Assembly: GCA_947176355.1 (NCBI GenBank)
Contig: CAMWQY010000008.1
Span: 1-19,948, forward strand
From: an uncultured Porphyromonadaceae bacterium
GTDB lineage: Bacteria; Bacteroidota; Bacteroidia; Bacteroidales; Muribaculaceae
Direction: 5' to 3'
Length of the DNA stretch: 19,948 nt
Shown: one piece after another, positions 1-7,225 of the stretch
Layout of the letters: each line of letters begins with the position of its first letter
How positions within the stretch are numbered: position 1 is the first letter of the stretch
Notes under the pieces: generated by a model
What the model was told of the DNA's origin: nothing
Database searches by the model: none
Seen by the model: only the letters and a program-made list of their open reading frames with translations
Made by a program: the position numbers and the translations under genes

Positions 1-23
1 TTGACACGCTTTATTCAACTACC

Positions 24-44
24 AACGATTAACGATTAACGATC
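24..44. repeat. Three tandem copies of a 7-bp unit (AACGATT)
   Basis: Three adjacent heptamers, AACGATT, AACGATT and AACGATC, lie upstream of the sigma-54-like promoter of the outer-membrane channel gene. The same heptamer occurs three times at the end of the adaptor gene (2651-2671). Because the unit is 7 bp long and contains TTAA across each junction, stop codons fall in successive frames on both strands. No protein or known binding site is implied by the sequence. Confidence 0.85.
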
Positions 45-58
45 AATTAATTAGATTT

Positions 59-75
59 TTGGCACGCTGATTGAA
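59..75 (+). promoter_or_regulatory. Sigma-54-like -24/-12 promoter of the export operon
   Basis: The stretch reads TTGGCACG-CTGA-TTGAA. It matches the sigma-54 consensus (YTGGCACG-N4-TTGCW) at the whole -24 block, with GG at 61-62. The exact 10-nt spacing puts G73-A74 where the -12 GC is expected, so only the C of GC is changed. The expected start of transcription is about 84-87, only a few bases before the ATG at 91. The call is strengthened by the sigma-54 activator gene encoded downstream at 5906. The upstream activator sites could lie before the window start or within bases 1-58. Confidence 0.6.
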
Positions 76-90
76 AGTATTATCAGCGTT

Positions 91-1413
91 ATGAGAAAAA
101 TTTTTACAACAATATCAATCGCTCTCGCTTTCACAGTTTCCGCGCAAGAACTGTGGAGCCTTGAGCAGTGTATGGCATACGCTGCCGACCATGCATCGTC
201 GGTAGTCCAGGCAAAGTGGGATGTAGCTTCTGCCACAGCAACTCGGAATGAAGCATTAGCAGACTTTTTCCCTTCAATATCCGCACAAGTAGGCACTCAG
301 TTTAGTTGGGGACGTAATATCGATCCGGAGACAAACACCTACAACGACATCACGACCTTCAACAACGGCTACGGTTTATACGCATCTTTAACCCTTTTTG
401 ACGGAGGCGTAACTCTAAACCGATATCGTCAAGCCAGAAACGAAAGGAAAAGATACCTTAATGCCGTTGAGATGAAGCGCGACGACAGTGCAATAGCTGC
501 GATGATGGCATTTGCTGATGTCCTTTACTATCAGAATTCCATTAAGATTGCTGAGGATAAGTTAATTCAAAGTGAGGGAATGCTTGCTCTCACAAAAGCT
601 CAAGAGGAATTGGGACTGAAGGGAGTTCCGGAAGTAGTAGAAGCTGAAGCTAATGTCGCAAGCGACAAATATTCATTAGTGCATCAACAAAATCTATTCG
701 CTCAGGCAATGCTGACTTTGAGATCTACAATGAATTTTCCGGAAAATCAATCCCTTTCCATCGACACTGTCAATAATATATACTCTGGAATCTTGACAAA
801 CGATAATCCGGAAAGTATTTACCTTACTGCACTCGCCATAAATCCAAAGGCTCTGAATGCCCGGATGCAAGTGAAATCAAGTAAATATTCATACGAGGTA
901 GCCAAAGGATACTTATTGCCAAGTCTAAGTCTGAATGCAGGCATCTCCACATCTTATTACAAAAATATGAGTGGGAATTATTCAGCGCCTTTATTTGGCG
1001 ATCAATTCCGAAACAACAGAGGTGAGTATATCGCTGCCACTCTTTCAATACCAATTTTCAACGGACTCAGTAATAGTTCCGGGTTGAAACGTGCCAAATA
1101 TGCTTACCGGCAGGCAAAGGAACAACTCAACGAACAACAACGAAAATTACATGATGAGATTTTAGCTGCGGTAATGGATAGAGACGGTTATGCAATGGAA
1201 ATAAATTCGTTGAAGTCCAAAGTGGAAGCGGATTCAGAAGCATATCGCCTAAACACAAGGAAATATGAGGAAGGACTGTTGTCGCTAATTGATCTTCAGC
1301 TTTCAGCAAATACTTACTACTCTTCAAGAGTGGAACTGCTTCAAAAACAAATGCTTTACTTATTGAAGGATAAACTCGTAGAATATTATAAAGGAAACAG
1401 ATTATGGATGTAA
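91..1413 (+). CDS. TolC-family outer membrane efflux channel
   Basis: This is an outer membrane channel subunit that lets a tripartite exporter discharge substrate outside the cell. The 440-aa product starts with a signal peptide (residues 1-18, hydrophobic core followed by VSA before Q19). It then has the two-fold OEP repeat arrangement: roughly 20-215 and 230-435, each a long polar alpha-helical hairpin interrupted by beta-strand segments. The strand segments are near 80-115 (GYGLYASLTLFDGG) and 275-325 (YIAATLSIPIFNG). The length fits TolC/OprM-like proteins of Bacteroidota. No lipobox cysteine follows the signal. The first ATG is chosen because it starts the signal peptide and follows the sigma-54-like element. 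The last codons overlap the adaptor start by 10 bp, so the two are likely translationally coupled. The exported substrate cannot be read from the sequence. Confidence 0.93.
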   Translation: MRKIFTTISIALAFTVSAQELWSLEQCMAYAADHASSVVQAKWDVASATATRNEALADFFPSISAQVGTQFSWGRNIDPETNTYNDITTFNNGYGLYASLTLFDGGVTLNRYRQARNERKRYLNAVEMKRDDSAIAAMMAFADVLYYQNSIKIAEDKLIQSEGMLALTKAQEELGLKGVPEVVEAEANVASDKYSLVHQQNLFAQAMLTLRSTMNFPENQSLSIDTVNNIYSGILTNDNPESIYLTALAINPKALNARMQVKSSKYSYEVAKGYLLPSLSLNAGISTSYYKNMSGNYSAPLFGDQFRNNRGEYIAATLSIPIFNGLSNSSGLKRAKYAYRQAKEQLNEQQRKLHDEILAAVMDRDGYAMEINSLKSKVEADSEAYRLNTRKYEEGLLSLIDLQLSANTYYSSRVELLQKQMLYLLKDKLVEYYKGNRLWM

Positions 1414-2666
1414 AGATAGAAAGGCCTAAAGGAATTAAAGGAATTAAGCCAAAACACTGGATATATGTAGGTTGTGGAATCATTGCTTTAGCATTGATAA
1501 TATGGCTTGCCACAAGCGACATTGCTTCTACATATAAAGTAGAAAGGACCGGTCTTAATATAGCAGACGTAAGATCACAAAAGTTTGATGACTACGTGAG
1601 GGTTGATGGTAGGATTGAGCCCATCAGCACTGTTCAGATTAGTCCTGAAGAAGGTGGGATAGTCATGGAAAAAGTGGTCGAAGAGGGTTCTCAGGTGCGC
1701 AAAGGAGACGTGATCATCAGATTAAGTAATAGTAATCTTGATCTTCAGATATTAAATGCAGAGGCTGAACTTGCAGAAAAGCAAAACATACTCCGCAACA
1801 CCCAAATATCAATGGAACAAGACCGTCTCAACAACCACACTGAGCAAGTGCAACTCGACTTGGAGGTGCAAAGAAAACTACGCGCTTTCCAACAGAAGAA
1901 GAAGCTTTATGATGATAAGCTGATAGCCAAGGAAGATTTTCTCCAGGCGAAGGAGGATTATGAATTGGCTCTAAAGAGACAGACTCTCATAAATCAACGT
2001 CTCAACCAAGACAGCATATACCGCCTGGCACAAGTGGACCAAATGGAAGATAATCTTGCAAATATGCAAAGAAACATTCAGTTAATTCGCAAGCGTAAAG
2101 ACCAAATGAACGTTGTCAGTCCTATTGACGGAGAACTGGGACTTCTTGATGTGGAGTTAGGTCAAAGTATCAGTGCCGGACAGAAGATAGGACAAATCAA
2201 CGACTTGACTAACTATAAGGTGACAGGTCAAATAGACGAACACTATCTCGACCGTGTACATAAAGATCTTATAGCCACATCTGCTCGAAACGATAAAGAC
2301 ATGAGTCTTCGGCTTCGCAAGGTATTTCCTGAAGTGAAAGAGGGTAAATTCAAAGTGGAATTCGTATTCACCGACAAAACTCCTGAAATGATAAGAAGTG
2401 GTCAGACCTGCTATCTTAGTCTTCAACTCGGACAACCGGTTGATGCAGTAGTAATACCCAAAGGAACATTCTATTCTACAACTGGTGGGAAATGGATATT
2501 CGTGGTCGATTCTTCAGGCAAAAAGGCATACAGACGCAACATTCGCCTTGGCCGCCAGAATCCTGAATACTACGAGGTGCTTGAAGGGCTCGAACCCGGA
2601 GAACGTGTAATCACCAACGGATATGAGTCATACGGAGATGCCACAATATTAACGATTAACGATTAA
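1404..2666 (+). CDS. HlyD/MacA-family periplasmic adaptor subunit
   Basis: This membrane fusion protein bridges the inner-membrane ABC permease and the outer-membrane channel. The 420-aa product has a short cytoplasmic tail and one membrane helix (about residues 18-37). A first half lipoyl/barrel-sandwich motif follows (about 73-108, with GGIVMEKVVEEGSQVRKGD). A long coiled-coil hairpin rich in Q, K, E and L spans about 112-235. The second lipoyl half starts near 236 (VVSPIDGELG), followed by beta-barrel and membrane-proximal domains. The start overlaps the channel gene by 10 bp, and AAGGA at 1391-1395 sits at ribosome-binding distance. The final codons (Ile-Leu-Thr-Ile-Asn-Asp-stop) are encoded by the AACGATT tandem repeat, which is unusual and suggests the true ancestral C-terminus was trimmed or replaced by repeat DNA. 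The family assignment is secure; the transported substrate is unknown. Confidence 0.93.
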   Translation: MDVKIERPKGIKGIKPKHWIYVGCGIIALALIIWLATSDIASTYKVERTGLNIADVRSQKFDDYVRVDGRIEPISTVQISPEEGGIVMEKVVEEGSQVRKGDVIIRLSNSNLDLQILNAEAELAEKQNILRNTQISMEQDRLNNHTEQVQLDLEVQRKLRAFQQKKKLYDDKLIAKEDFLQAKEDYELALKRQTLINQRLNQDSIYRLAQVDQMEDNLANMQRNIQLIRKRKDQMNVVSPIDGELGLLDVELGQSISAGQKIGQINDLTNYKVTGQIDEHYLDRVHKDLIATSARNDKDMSLRLRKVFPEVKEGKFKVEFVFTDKTPEMIRSGQTCYLSLQLGQPVDAVVIPKGTFYSTTGGKWIFVVDSSGKKAYRRNIRLGRQNPEYYEVLEGLEPGERVITNGYESYGDATILTIND

Positions 2667-2671
2667 CGATT
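2651..2671. repeat. Three tandem AACGATT heptamers spanning the adaptor stop codon
   Basis: Three perfect AACGATT units are followed by AATTATT. The adaptor reading frame ends inside the array (stop TAA 2664-2666). TTAA occurs at 2649, 2656, 2663 and 2670, a 7-bp step that places TAA in all three frames of both strands. The array is the same as at 24-44, so an interspersed short repeat has contributed the end of a coding sequence here. Confidence 0.88.
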
Positions 2672-2752
2672 AATTATTCCAAAATAACATAACCATTCAA
2701 TCTCATATCAGGTAATCCTCAAGTTGTATAAAACGAAACTTAAATAAATCTT

Positions 2753-5107
2753 ATGAAATCGTATTTTAAATTTTTAAGTAGAAACAAGGCTTATACGTCA
2801 ATCGATGTTTTTGGATTGGCAATAAGCATGATGTTTGTTGTGCTTATAGGCTGCTATACTTGGCAGGAAAGCCATGTCGACAAGCAGCATTCTAAGGCTA
2901 ACCGTATATATTATGTTGGCTTAAATTTCAATGGAGATAAATCCATGGGGGCTCATTGGTATCTACAATTTCTCCTTAAAGACAAATTCCCCGAGATAGA
3001 GTCTGCAACAGGGATCTTCAGAAACAGCAGATGGCTTAATTATGATAATAAAAACATTCAGACAAATTGCTATTTTGTTGATTCTACCTTTTTTGAAATA
3101 TTTGACTTTAAACTCATTCAAGGAGATCCAAAGACAGTACTTGACAATCCTTCAAATATTGTTGTAACTCAAGAATATGCCCGTAAGGTATGGGGAGAAG
3201 GTGATCCTATGGGCAAAAGCATAGTTTTTAACGTAGAGGAGGAACCTTTTGTAGTAGCCGGTGTCATGGAACCGATGAAAAATACAGCTTTCATGACATG
3301 GGATAAAAAACCTGTCGACATGCTGCTGAATTTCTCGATGATGAAGTATGTCAATAGTTCATTAGTCAACCCCAATATGGGCAATGCGACCGGTTCCGAC
3401 CTTATCTTACTGGCAAAAGAAGGACATGATCTGACAAAAAATAAAAAAATATATAATGACGCTCTTAAAAAAGATTATTGGATCCTAAACCTCCCGGAAG
3501 ATAACATTAGTCTTGAACTTTTCCCATTTTCCGACAGCTATTTTTCGGCATCAACGTCAGGACACGTGAATTTCGGAGATAAAAAGATGATTAAGCTCCT
3601 TTTTAGTGTAGGCATTGTAATTCTTCTTTTTGCAATAATGAATTACATCAACCTTACCGTAGCTCTTGCGGGAAAGCGTGCAAAAGAAATGGCTACGCGA
3701 CGCTTACTTGGAGAAGATCGTATTCAAATTATGTGGAGATTAATTGCGGAAAGTATCATACTTTGTGCCTTTTCTATGCTATTGGGAATTGCTCTCGCAT
3801 TTTTGATGCAACCATACGCGTCAGTGCTTCTAAAAACTCCCATTGATATTGCAGGCTGCATCAACTTCTCAACTGCTATATTTTTAATTGTCATACTTTT
3901 AATAATGGGTGTAACATCGGGGATAATACCTGCACTGTTGCTTTCTTCTATGAAACCTATAGAAGCCGTAAAAGGTGCTTTCCGTAGGAAATCAAATATG
4001 ATTTTTGGAAAGATCTTCATTGTGATACAGAATATTACCACGATCGTGATGATAGCATGTGCATTGGTAATGTATCTTCAGGTGCGCCATCTGATTGAAG
4101 CTCCACTTGGATATAATCCTGAAGGTATAATCAGTATTCCTTTTCAACATACAGAAAACAAACAGAAAGACGCTTTACTATTCAAAGAAGAACTTCTCAA
4201 GCTCAGTTGCGTTGAAAATGTCAGTTTTTCAGCAGGTGAACCACATAATAGAGGAAACAACAACACATTTACTTGGGAAGGACGAACTATATCCTTTCAA
4301 GAATTTATAGTGGACTCTGTGTTTATGGATTTATTTGGATTGAAAATTAAGAAAGACAATAAAACTGCTTCTACCCCAAAACACTTTTTAAATTCTCAAG
4401 CGATATATGAACTCGGTCTTGATGAAAATGCAACAGATTATCCGAGTTTTGGCGAGAGTCGACCTATTGCCGGCATCGTAGAAGACTTCAAGATAGGTAA
4501 TGTTTTGACCTATCAACATCCCGTGAGAATAATAGTAGCGCCACTATTTGCCGACTCTCGTTTTAACCCTTGGGACGTGAACATAAAGACGACAGGAGAT
4601 CCTCAGCAAGCACTTGAACAAGTCAAAAAAGTGTTTGAAAATGTATATTCAAATGATTTTTCAGATTTAGTGTTTGAGAAACCATATATTAGCCAGCAAA
4701 TAGAAGCGGATTTCGATTATCAGAATCGCTTATCAATAATTTTAACAATCTTCGCAATAATTGCAATCATGATTTCAGTGCTTGGACTTATGGCGATGAG
4801 TACATATTACGTTCGCCAACGTGCCGCCGACATTGCCGTCCACAAAGTAATGGGTGGCACAAGCAAAGAAGTATTGACAATGCTTATAAAGCCATTCATG
4901 CTATACGTCCTAATTGCTGCTGCAATCTCAATTCCTATAATATATTATGTCATGAACGATTGGCTTTCGCAGTTCAGCTATCGCATATCAATTTACTGGT
5001 GGATCTATGCAATAGCCTCCCTTCTCGCTATCCTTATATGTTTTGCATCTGTCGTTGTACAATGCTTTAAGGCAGCCAACACCAACCCAATAAATTCACT
5101 CAAATAA
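2753..5107 (+). CDS. ABC transporter permease, FtsX/MacB type with two repeats
   Basis: This is the inner-membrane permease of the exporter. The 784-aa product has eight predicted membrane helices in the duplicated FtsX layout typical of Bacteroidota MacB-like permeases. TM1 is at about 18-37, followed by a ~240-residue periplasmic (MacB core) domain. TM2-TM4 are near 280-303, 327-350 and 373-398. TM5 is near 420-441, followed by a second periplasmic domain of ~210 residues, then TM6-TM8 near 660-683, 713-732 and 746-770. FtsX-type loop signatures follow the helices (GKRAKEMATRRLLGE near 305 and RQRAADIAVHKVMGG near 690). No ATPase domain is fused; the separate downstream gene supplies it. 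An 86-bp gap separates it from the adaptor, and no strong promoter is seen there. Such permeases act as mechanotransmitters moving drugs, peptides or lipoproteins; which one applies here is unknown. Confidence 0.92.
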   Translation: MKSYFKFLSRNKAYTSIDVFGLAISMMFVVLIGCYTWQESHVDKQHSKANRIYYVGLNFNGDKSMGAHWYLQFLLKDKFPEIESATGIFRNSRWLNYDNKNIQTNCYFVDSTFFEIFDFKLIQGDPKTVLDNPSNIVVTQEYARKVWGEGDPMGKSIVFNVEEEPFVVAGVMEPMKNTAFMTWDKKPVDMLLNFSMMKYVNSSLVNPNMGNATGSDLILLAKEGHDLTKNKKIYNDALKKDYWILNLPEDNISLELFPFSDSYFSASTSGHVNFGDKKMIKLLFSVGIVILLFAIMNYINLTVALAGKRAKEMATRRLLGEDRIQIMWRLIAESIILCAFSMLLGIALAFLMQPYASVLLKTPIDIAGCINFSTAIFLIVILLIMGVTSGIIPALLLSSMKPIEAVKGAFRRKSNMIFGKIFIVIQNITTIVMIACALVMYLQVRHLIEAPLGYNPEGIISIPFQHTENKQKDALLFKEELLKLSCVENVSFSAGEPHNRGNNNTFTWEGRTISFQEFIVDSVFMDLFGLKIKKDNKTASTPKHFLNSQAIYELGLDENATDYPSFGESRPIAGIVEDFKIGNVLTYQHPVRIIVAPLFADSRFNPWDVNIKTTGDPQQALEQVKKVFENVYSNDFSDLVFEKPYISQQIEADFDYQNRLSIILTIFAIIAIMISVLGLMAMSTYYVRQRAADIAVHKVMGGTSKEVLTMLIKPFMLYVLIAAAISIPIIYYVMNDWLSQFSYRISIYWWIYAIASLLAILICFASVVVQCFKAANTNPINSLK

Positions 5108-5112
5108 CTACA

Positions 5113-5136
5113 CAACTAAACAACTAAACAACTAAA
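5113..5136. repeat. Three tandem copies of the 8-bp unit CAACTAAA
   Basis: Three perfect CAACTAAA units fill most of the 31-bp gap between the permease stop and the ATPase ATG at 5139. They are directly followed by CAATG, which includes the start codon. The array occupies the ribosome-binding region and contains no purine-rich Shine-Dalgarno. Copy number changes would alter the spacing between the two genes. Confidence 0.88.
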
Positions 5137-5138
5137 CA

Positions 5139-5813
5139 ATGATACAGATAGAAAACCTTACCAAGACATTCCGTACTGATGAAGTGGAGACATTAGCTCT
5201 CCGTGGAATTTCCCTCGACATCAACAAAGGAGAATTCGTAGGCATTATGGGACCTTCTGGATGTGGAAAATCAACGCTTCTTAATATTCTCGGACTCCTC
5301 GACAATCCAACAGCCGGAAAATATTCCCTTAATGGAACGGAAGTAACAAATCTGAAGGAGAAAGACCGCACTGCATTCCGAAAGGGGAAAATCGGATTCG
5401 TATTTCAAAATTTCAATCTGATTGATGAACTCAACATCGAGGAAAACGTTGAACTCCCCCTCAAATATCTCAAGATAGGGGCAAAAGAGAGGAAAGAAAG
5501 AGTGAAAGAGGCTCTTAAACGTATGAATATCGAGCACCGTGCCAAGCATTTTCCTCAGCAGCTCTCCGGCGGTCAGCAACAACGAGCTGCAATAGCTCGA
5601 GCTGTCGTAACACGGCCGGAGCTTATTCTGGCAGACGAACCTACAGGTAATCTTGATTCTGTCAACGGCAAGGAGGTAATGGAGCTTCTCACAGAGCTAA
5701 ACCGCGAAGGTTCTACAATCGTAATGGTCACTCATTCACAGCATGATGCCGCCTATACACATAGAGTTATTAATCTTTTCGATGGCAAAGTCGTAGAGAA
5801 GACACAACTCTAA
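5139..5813 (+). CDS. ABC transporter ATP-binding protein, LolD/MacB-N type
   Basis: This cytoplasmic ATPase powers the permease encoded just upstream. All nucleotide-binding motifs are intact in the 224-aa product: Walker A GPSGCGKS at 38-45, Q-loop Gln90, signature LSGGQQQR at 142-149, Walker B LILADEP at 162-168 with catalytic Glu167, D-loop near 170-174 and switch His199. The ordering and the phrase IGFVFQNFNLIDELNIEENV are characteristic of the LolD/MacB/FtsE branch that pairs with FtsX-fold permeases. The length is normal for a stand-alone subunit. It ends the export operon; a hairpin with a T-tract begins about 15 bp after its stop. Confidence 0.95.
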   Translation: MIQIENLTKTFRTDEVETLALRGISLDINKGEFVGIMGPSGCGKSTLLNILGLLDNPTAGKYSLNGTEVTNLKEKDRTAFRKGKIGFVFQNFNLIDELNIEENVELPLKYLKIGAKERKERVKEALKRMNIEHRAKHFPQQLSGGQQQRAAIARAVVTRPELILADEPTGNLDSVNGKEVMELLTELNREGSTIVMVTHSQHDAAYTHRVINLFDGKVVEKTQL

Positions 5814-5824
5814 TACATATATTT

Positions 5825-5854
5825 GTAGGGACGCACGCCTTGTGCGTCCTTTTT
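5825..5854 (+). terminator. Rho-independent terminator formed by an interspersed palindrome
   Basis: GGACGCAC (5829-5836) and GTGCGTCC (5842-5849) form a perfect 8-bp, GC-rich stem around a 5-nt loop, immediately followed by TTTTT. It ends the exporter operon. The whole unit, from TTGTAGGGACGCA to TGCGTCCTTTT, recurs in the opposite orientation at 8531-8560, so it is also a dispersed repeat. Confidence 0.85.
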
Positions 5855-5873
5855 CAGATCATAACTAAACTTG

Positions 5874-5901
5874 TTTGTTAAAAAAATTTTTACTACTTTT
5901 G
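5874..5901 (+). promoter_or_regulatory. Bacteroidales-type promoter of the response regulator operon
   Basis: TACTTTTG at 5894-5901 fits the Bacteroidales -7 element TAnnTTTG, and TTTG at 5874-5877 is a possible -33 element (16-bp gap, a little short). The -7 element ends only four bases before the ATG at 5906. The mRNA would therefore have almost no leader. Confidence 0.6.
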
Positions 5902-5905
5902 CACA

Positions 5906-7225
5906 ATGAAGAAGACACTGCTCATAGTAGATGATAATAAGGATGTGCTTTCAGCAGTCAAGATGTTGATGCGCACTAAAGTTGACGAGGTAATCACCGA
6001 GTCAAATCCATCGTCAATACCTACTCTGCTAAAAAAGCACATGCCACAAGTAGTTCTTCTTGACATGAATTTCCGAGCAACTATCAACAACGGCAACGAG
6101 GGTCTATTTTGGCTCAGAGAAATAAAACGCATATCTCCGGAAATATCAGTCGTACTCTTTACTGCATACGCTGATGTTGCGCTTGCGGTAGAAGGAATGA
6201 AGATTGGGGCAACGGATTTTATTGTGAAACCTTTTGACAATGCAAATCTTTCTGAAACCCTCCTAAACGCCTTTGGCAGTGGAAAGACAAAAGCACAACG
6301 AAAGACATCAAGCCCTCAGATGCTATGGGGTGAATCTCCGGAAATGCAACGAGTACGCATGCTCATAGAAAAAGTGGCACCAACGGATGCCAATATACTC
6401 ATAACCGGAGAAAACGGTACAGGTAAGGATCTATTGGCAAGAGAAATACATCGTCTGTCAAACAGATCGTCCGGACCTATAGAAATAGTAGATATGGGTG
6501 CCGTCATTGAGACTCTGTTTGAGAGTGAACTTTATGGTCATGCCAAAGGAGCTTTCACAGATGCTAAAGCAGATAGAGCCGGAAAATTCGAAACTGCACA
6601 CGGAGGCACACTTTTTCTTGACGAAATAGGAAATATACCATATCATCTCCAAGCCAAACTGCTCACCTCACTGCAACAAAGAAAAATCATAAGAGTTGGC
6701 ACCAACACCCCTCGTGACATTGATATACGTCTTATATGTGCAACAAACCGTGATCTTCCTCAAATGGTAGCCGAGGGTGACTTCCGTCAAGACCTCTTCT
6801 ACCGTATCAATACAGTCACCATCGAACTTCCTCCACTCCGGAACAGACCTGAAGACATACCGGCACTCGTCAATATGTTTGTAAAAAAATATGCGGGTAT
6901 CTATTCTAAGCCTGAAGCAAAAGTATCAGATGATGCAATGGAAAGACTTTGCTCACAGTCGTGGCCGGGAAATATCAGACAGCTTGAGCATACCGTAGAA
7001 AAAGCCCTTATACTATCAGATGATAACACTCTCCATATACATGATTTTGACATTCATGATTCGCAAATTGCAGCAACCGGGCAATCTACCACACTTGAAT
7101 CAATGGAGCGCAACGCAATAACATCGGCTATAAAAATGCATGGTGGAAATATGTCAGAAGTGGCGAGGCATCTTGGCATAACCCGGCAGACTCTATATAA
7201 TAAATTGCGTAAATATGGCATCTGA
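5906..7225 (+). CDS. NtrC-family sigma-54-dependent response regulator
   Basis: This transcription activator uses ATP hydrolysis to open sigma-54 promoters when phosphorylated. The domains of the 439-aa product are in the classical order. The receiver is at about 3-122, with acidic pocket Asp9/Asp10, phospho-acceptor Asp53, Thr86 and Lys108. The AAA+ domain is at about 140-370, with Walker A GENGTGKD at 168-175, sigma-54 contact loop GAFTDA at 215-220, Walker B LFLDEIG at 236-242 and arginine-finger region FRQDLFYR at 293-300. A Fis-type helix-turn-helix spans about 395-439. The sigma-54 loop has Asp in place of the second Gly of GAFTGA, a natural variant that I believe occurs in related regulators. 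It overlaps the kinase gene by 11 bp. The obvious target is the export operon just upstream, whose first gene has a sigma-54-like promoter. Confidence 0.95.
   Translation: MKKTLLIVDDNKDVLSAVKMLMRTKVDEVITESNPSSIPTLLKKHMPQVVLLDMNFRATINNGNEGLFWLREIKRISPEISVVLFTAYADVALAVEGMKIGATDFIVKPFDNANLSETLLNAFGSGKTKAQRKTSSPQMLWGESPEMQRVRMLIEKVAPTDANILITGENGTGKDLLAREIHRLSNRSSGPIEIVDMGAVIETLFESELYGHAKGAFTDAKADRAGKFETAHGGTLFLDEIGNIPYHLQAKLLTSLQQRKIIRVGTNTPRDIDIRLICATNRDLPQMVAEGDFRQDLFYRINTVTIELPPLRNRPEDIPALVNMFVKKYAGIYSKPEAKVSDDAMERLCSQSWPGNIRQLEHTVEKALILSDDNTLHIHDFDIHDSQIAATGQSTTLESMERNAITSAIKMHGGNMSEVARHLGITRQTLYNKLRKYGI

Noticed and set aside
1..17. TTGACACGCTTTATTCA, a second sigma-54-like element resembling 59-75
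   Set aside because: It lacks the essential GG at -24 (GA instead) and has no G at the -12 position, so it does not support a promoter call.
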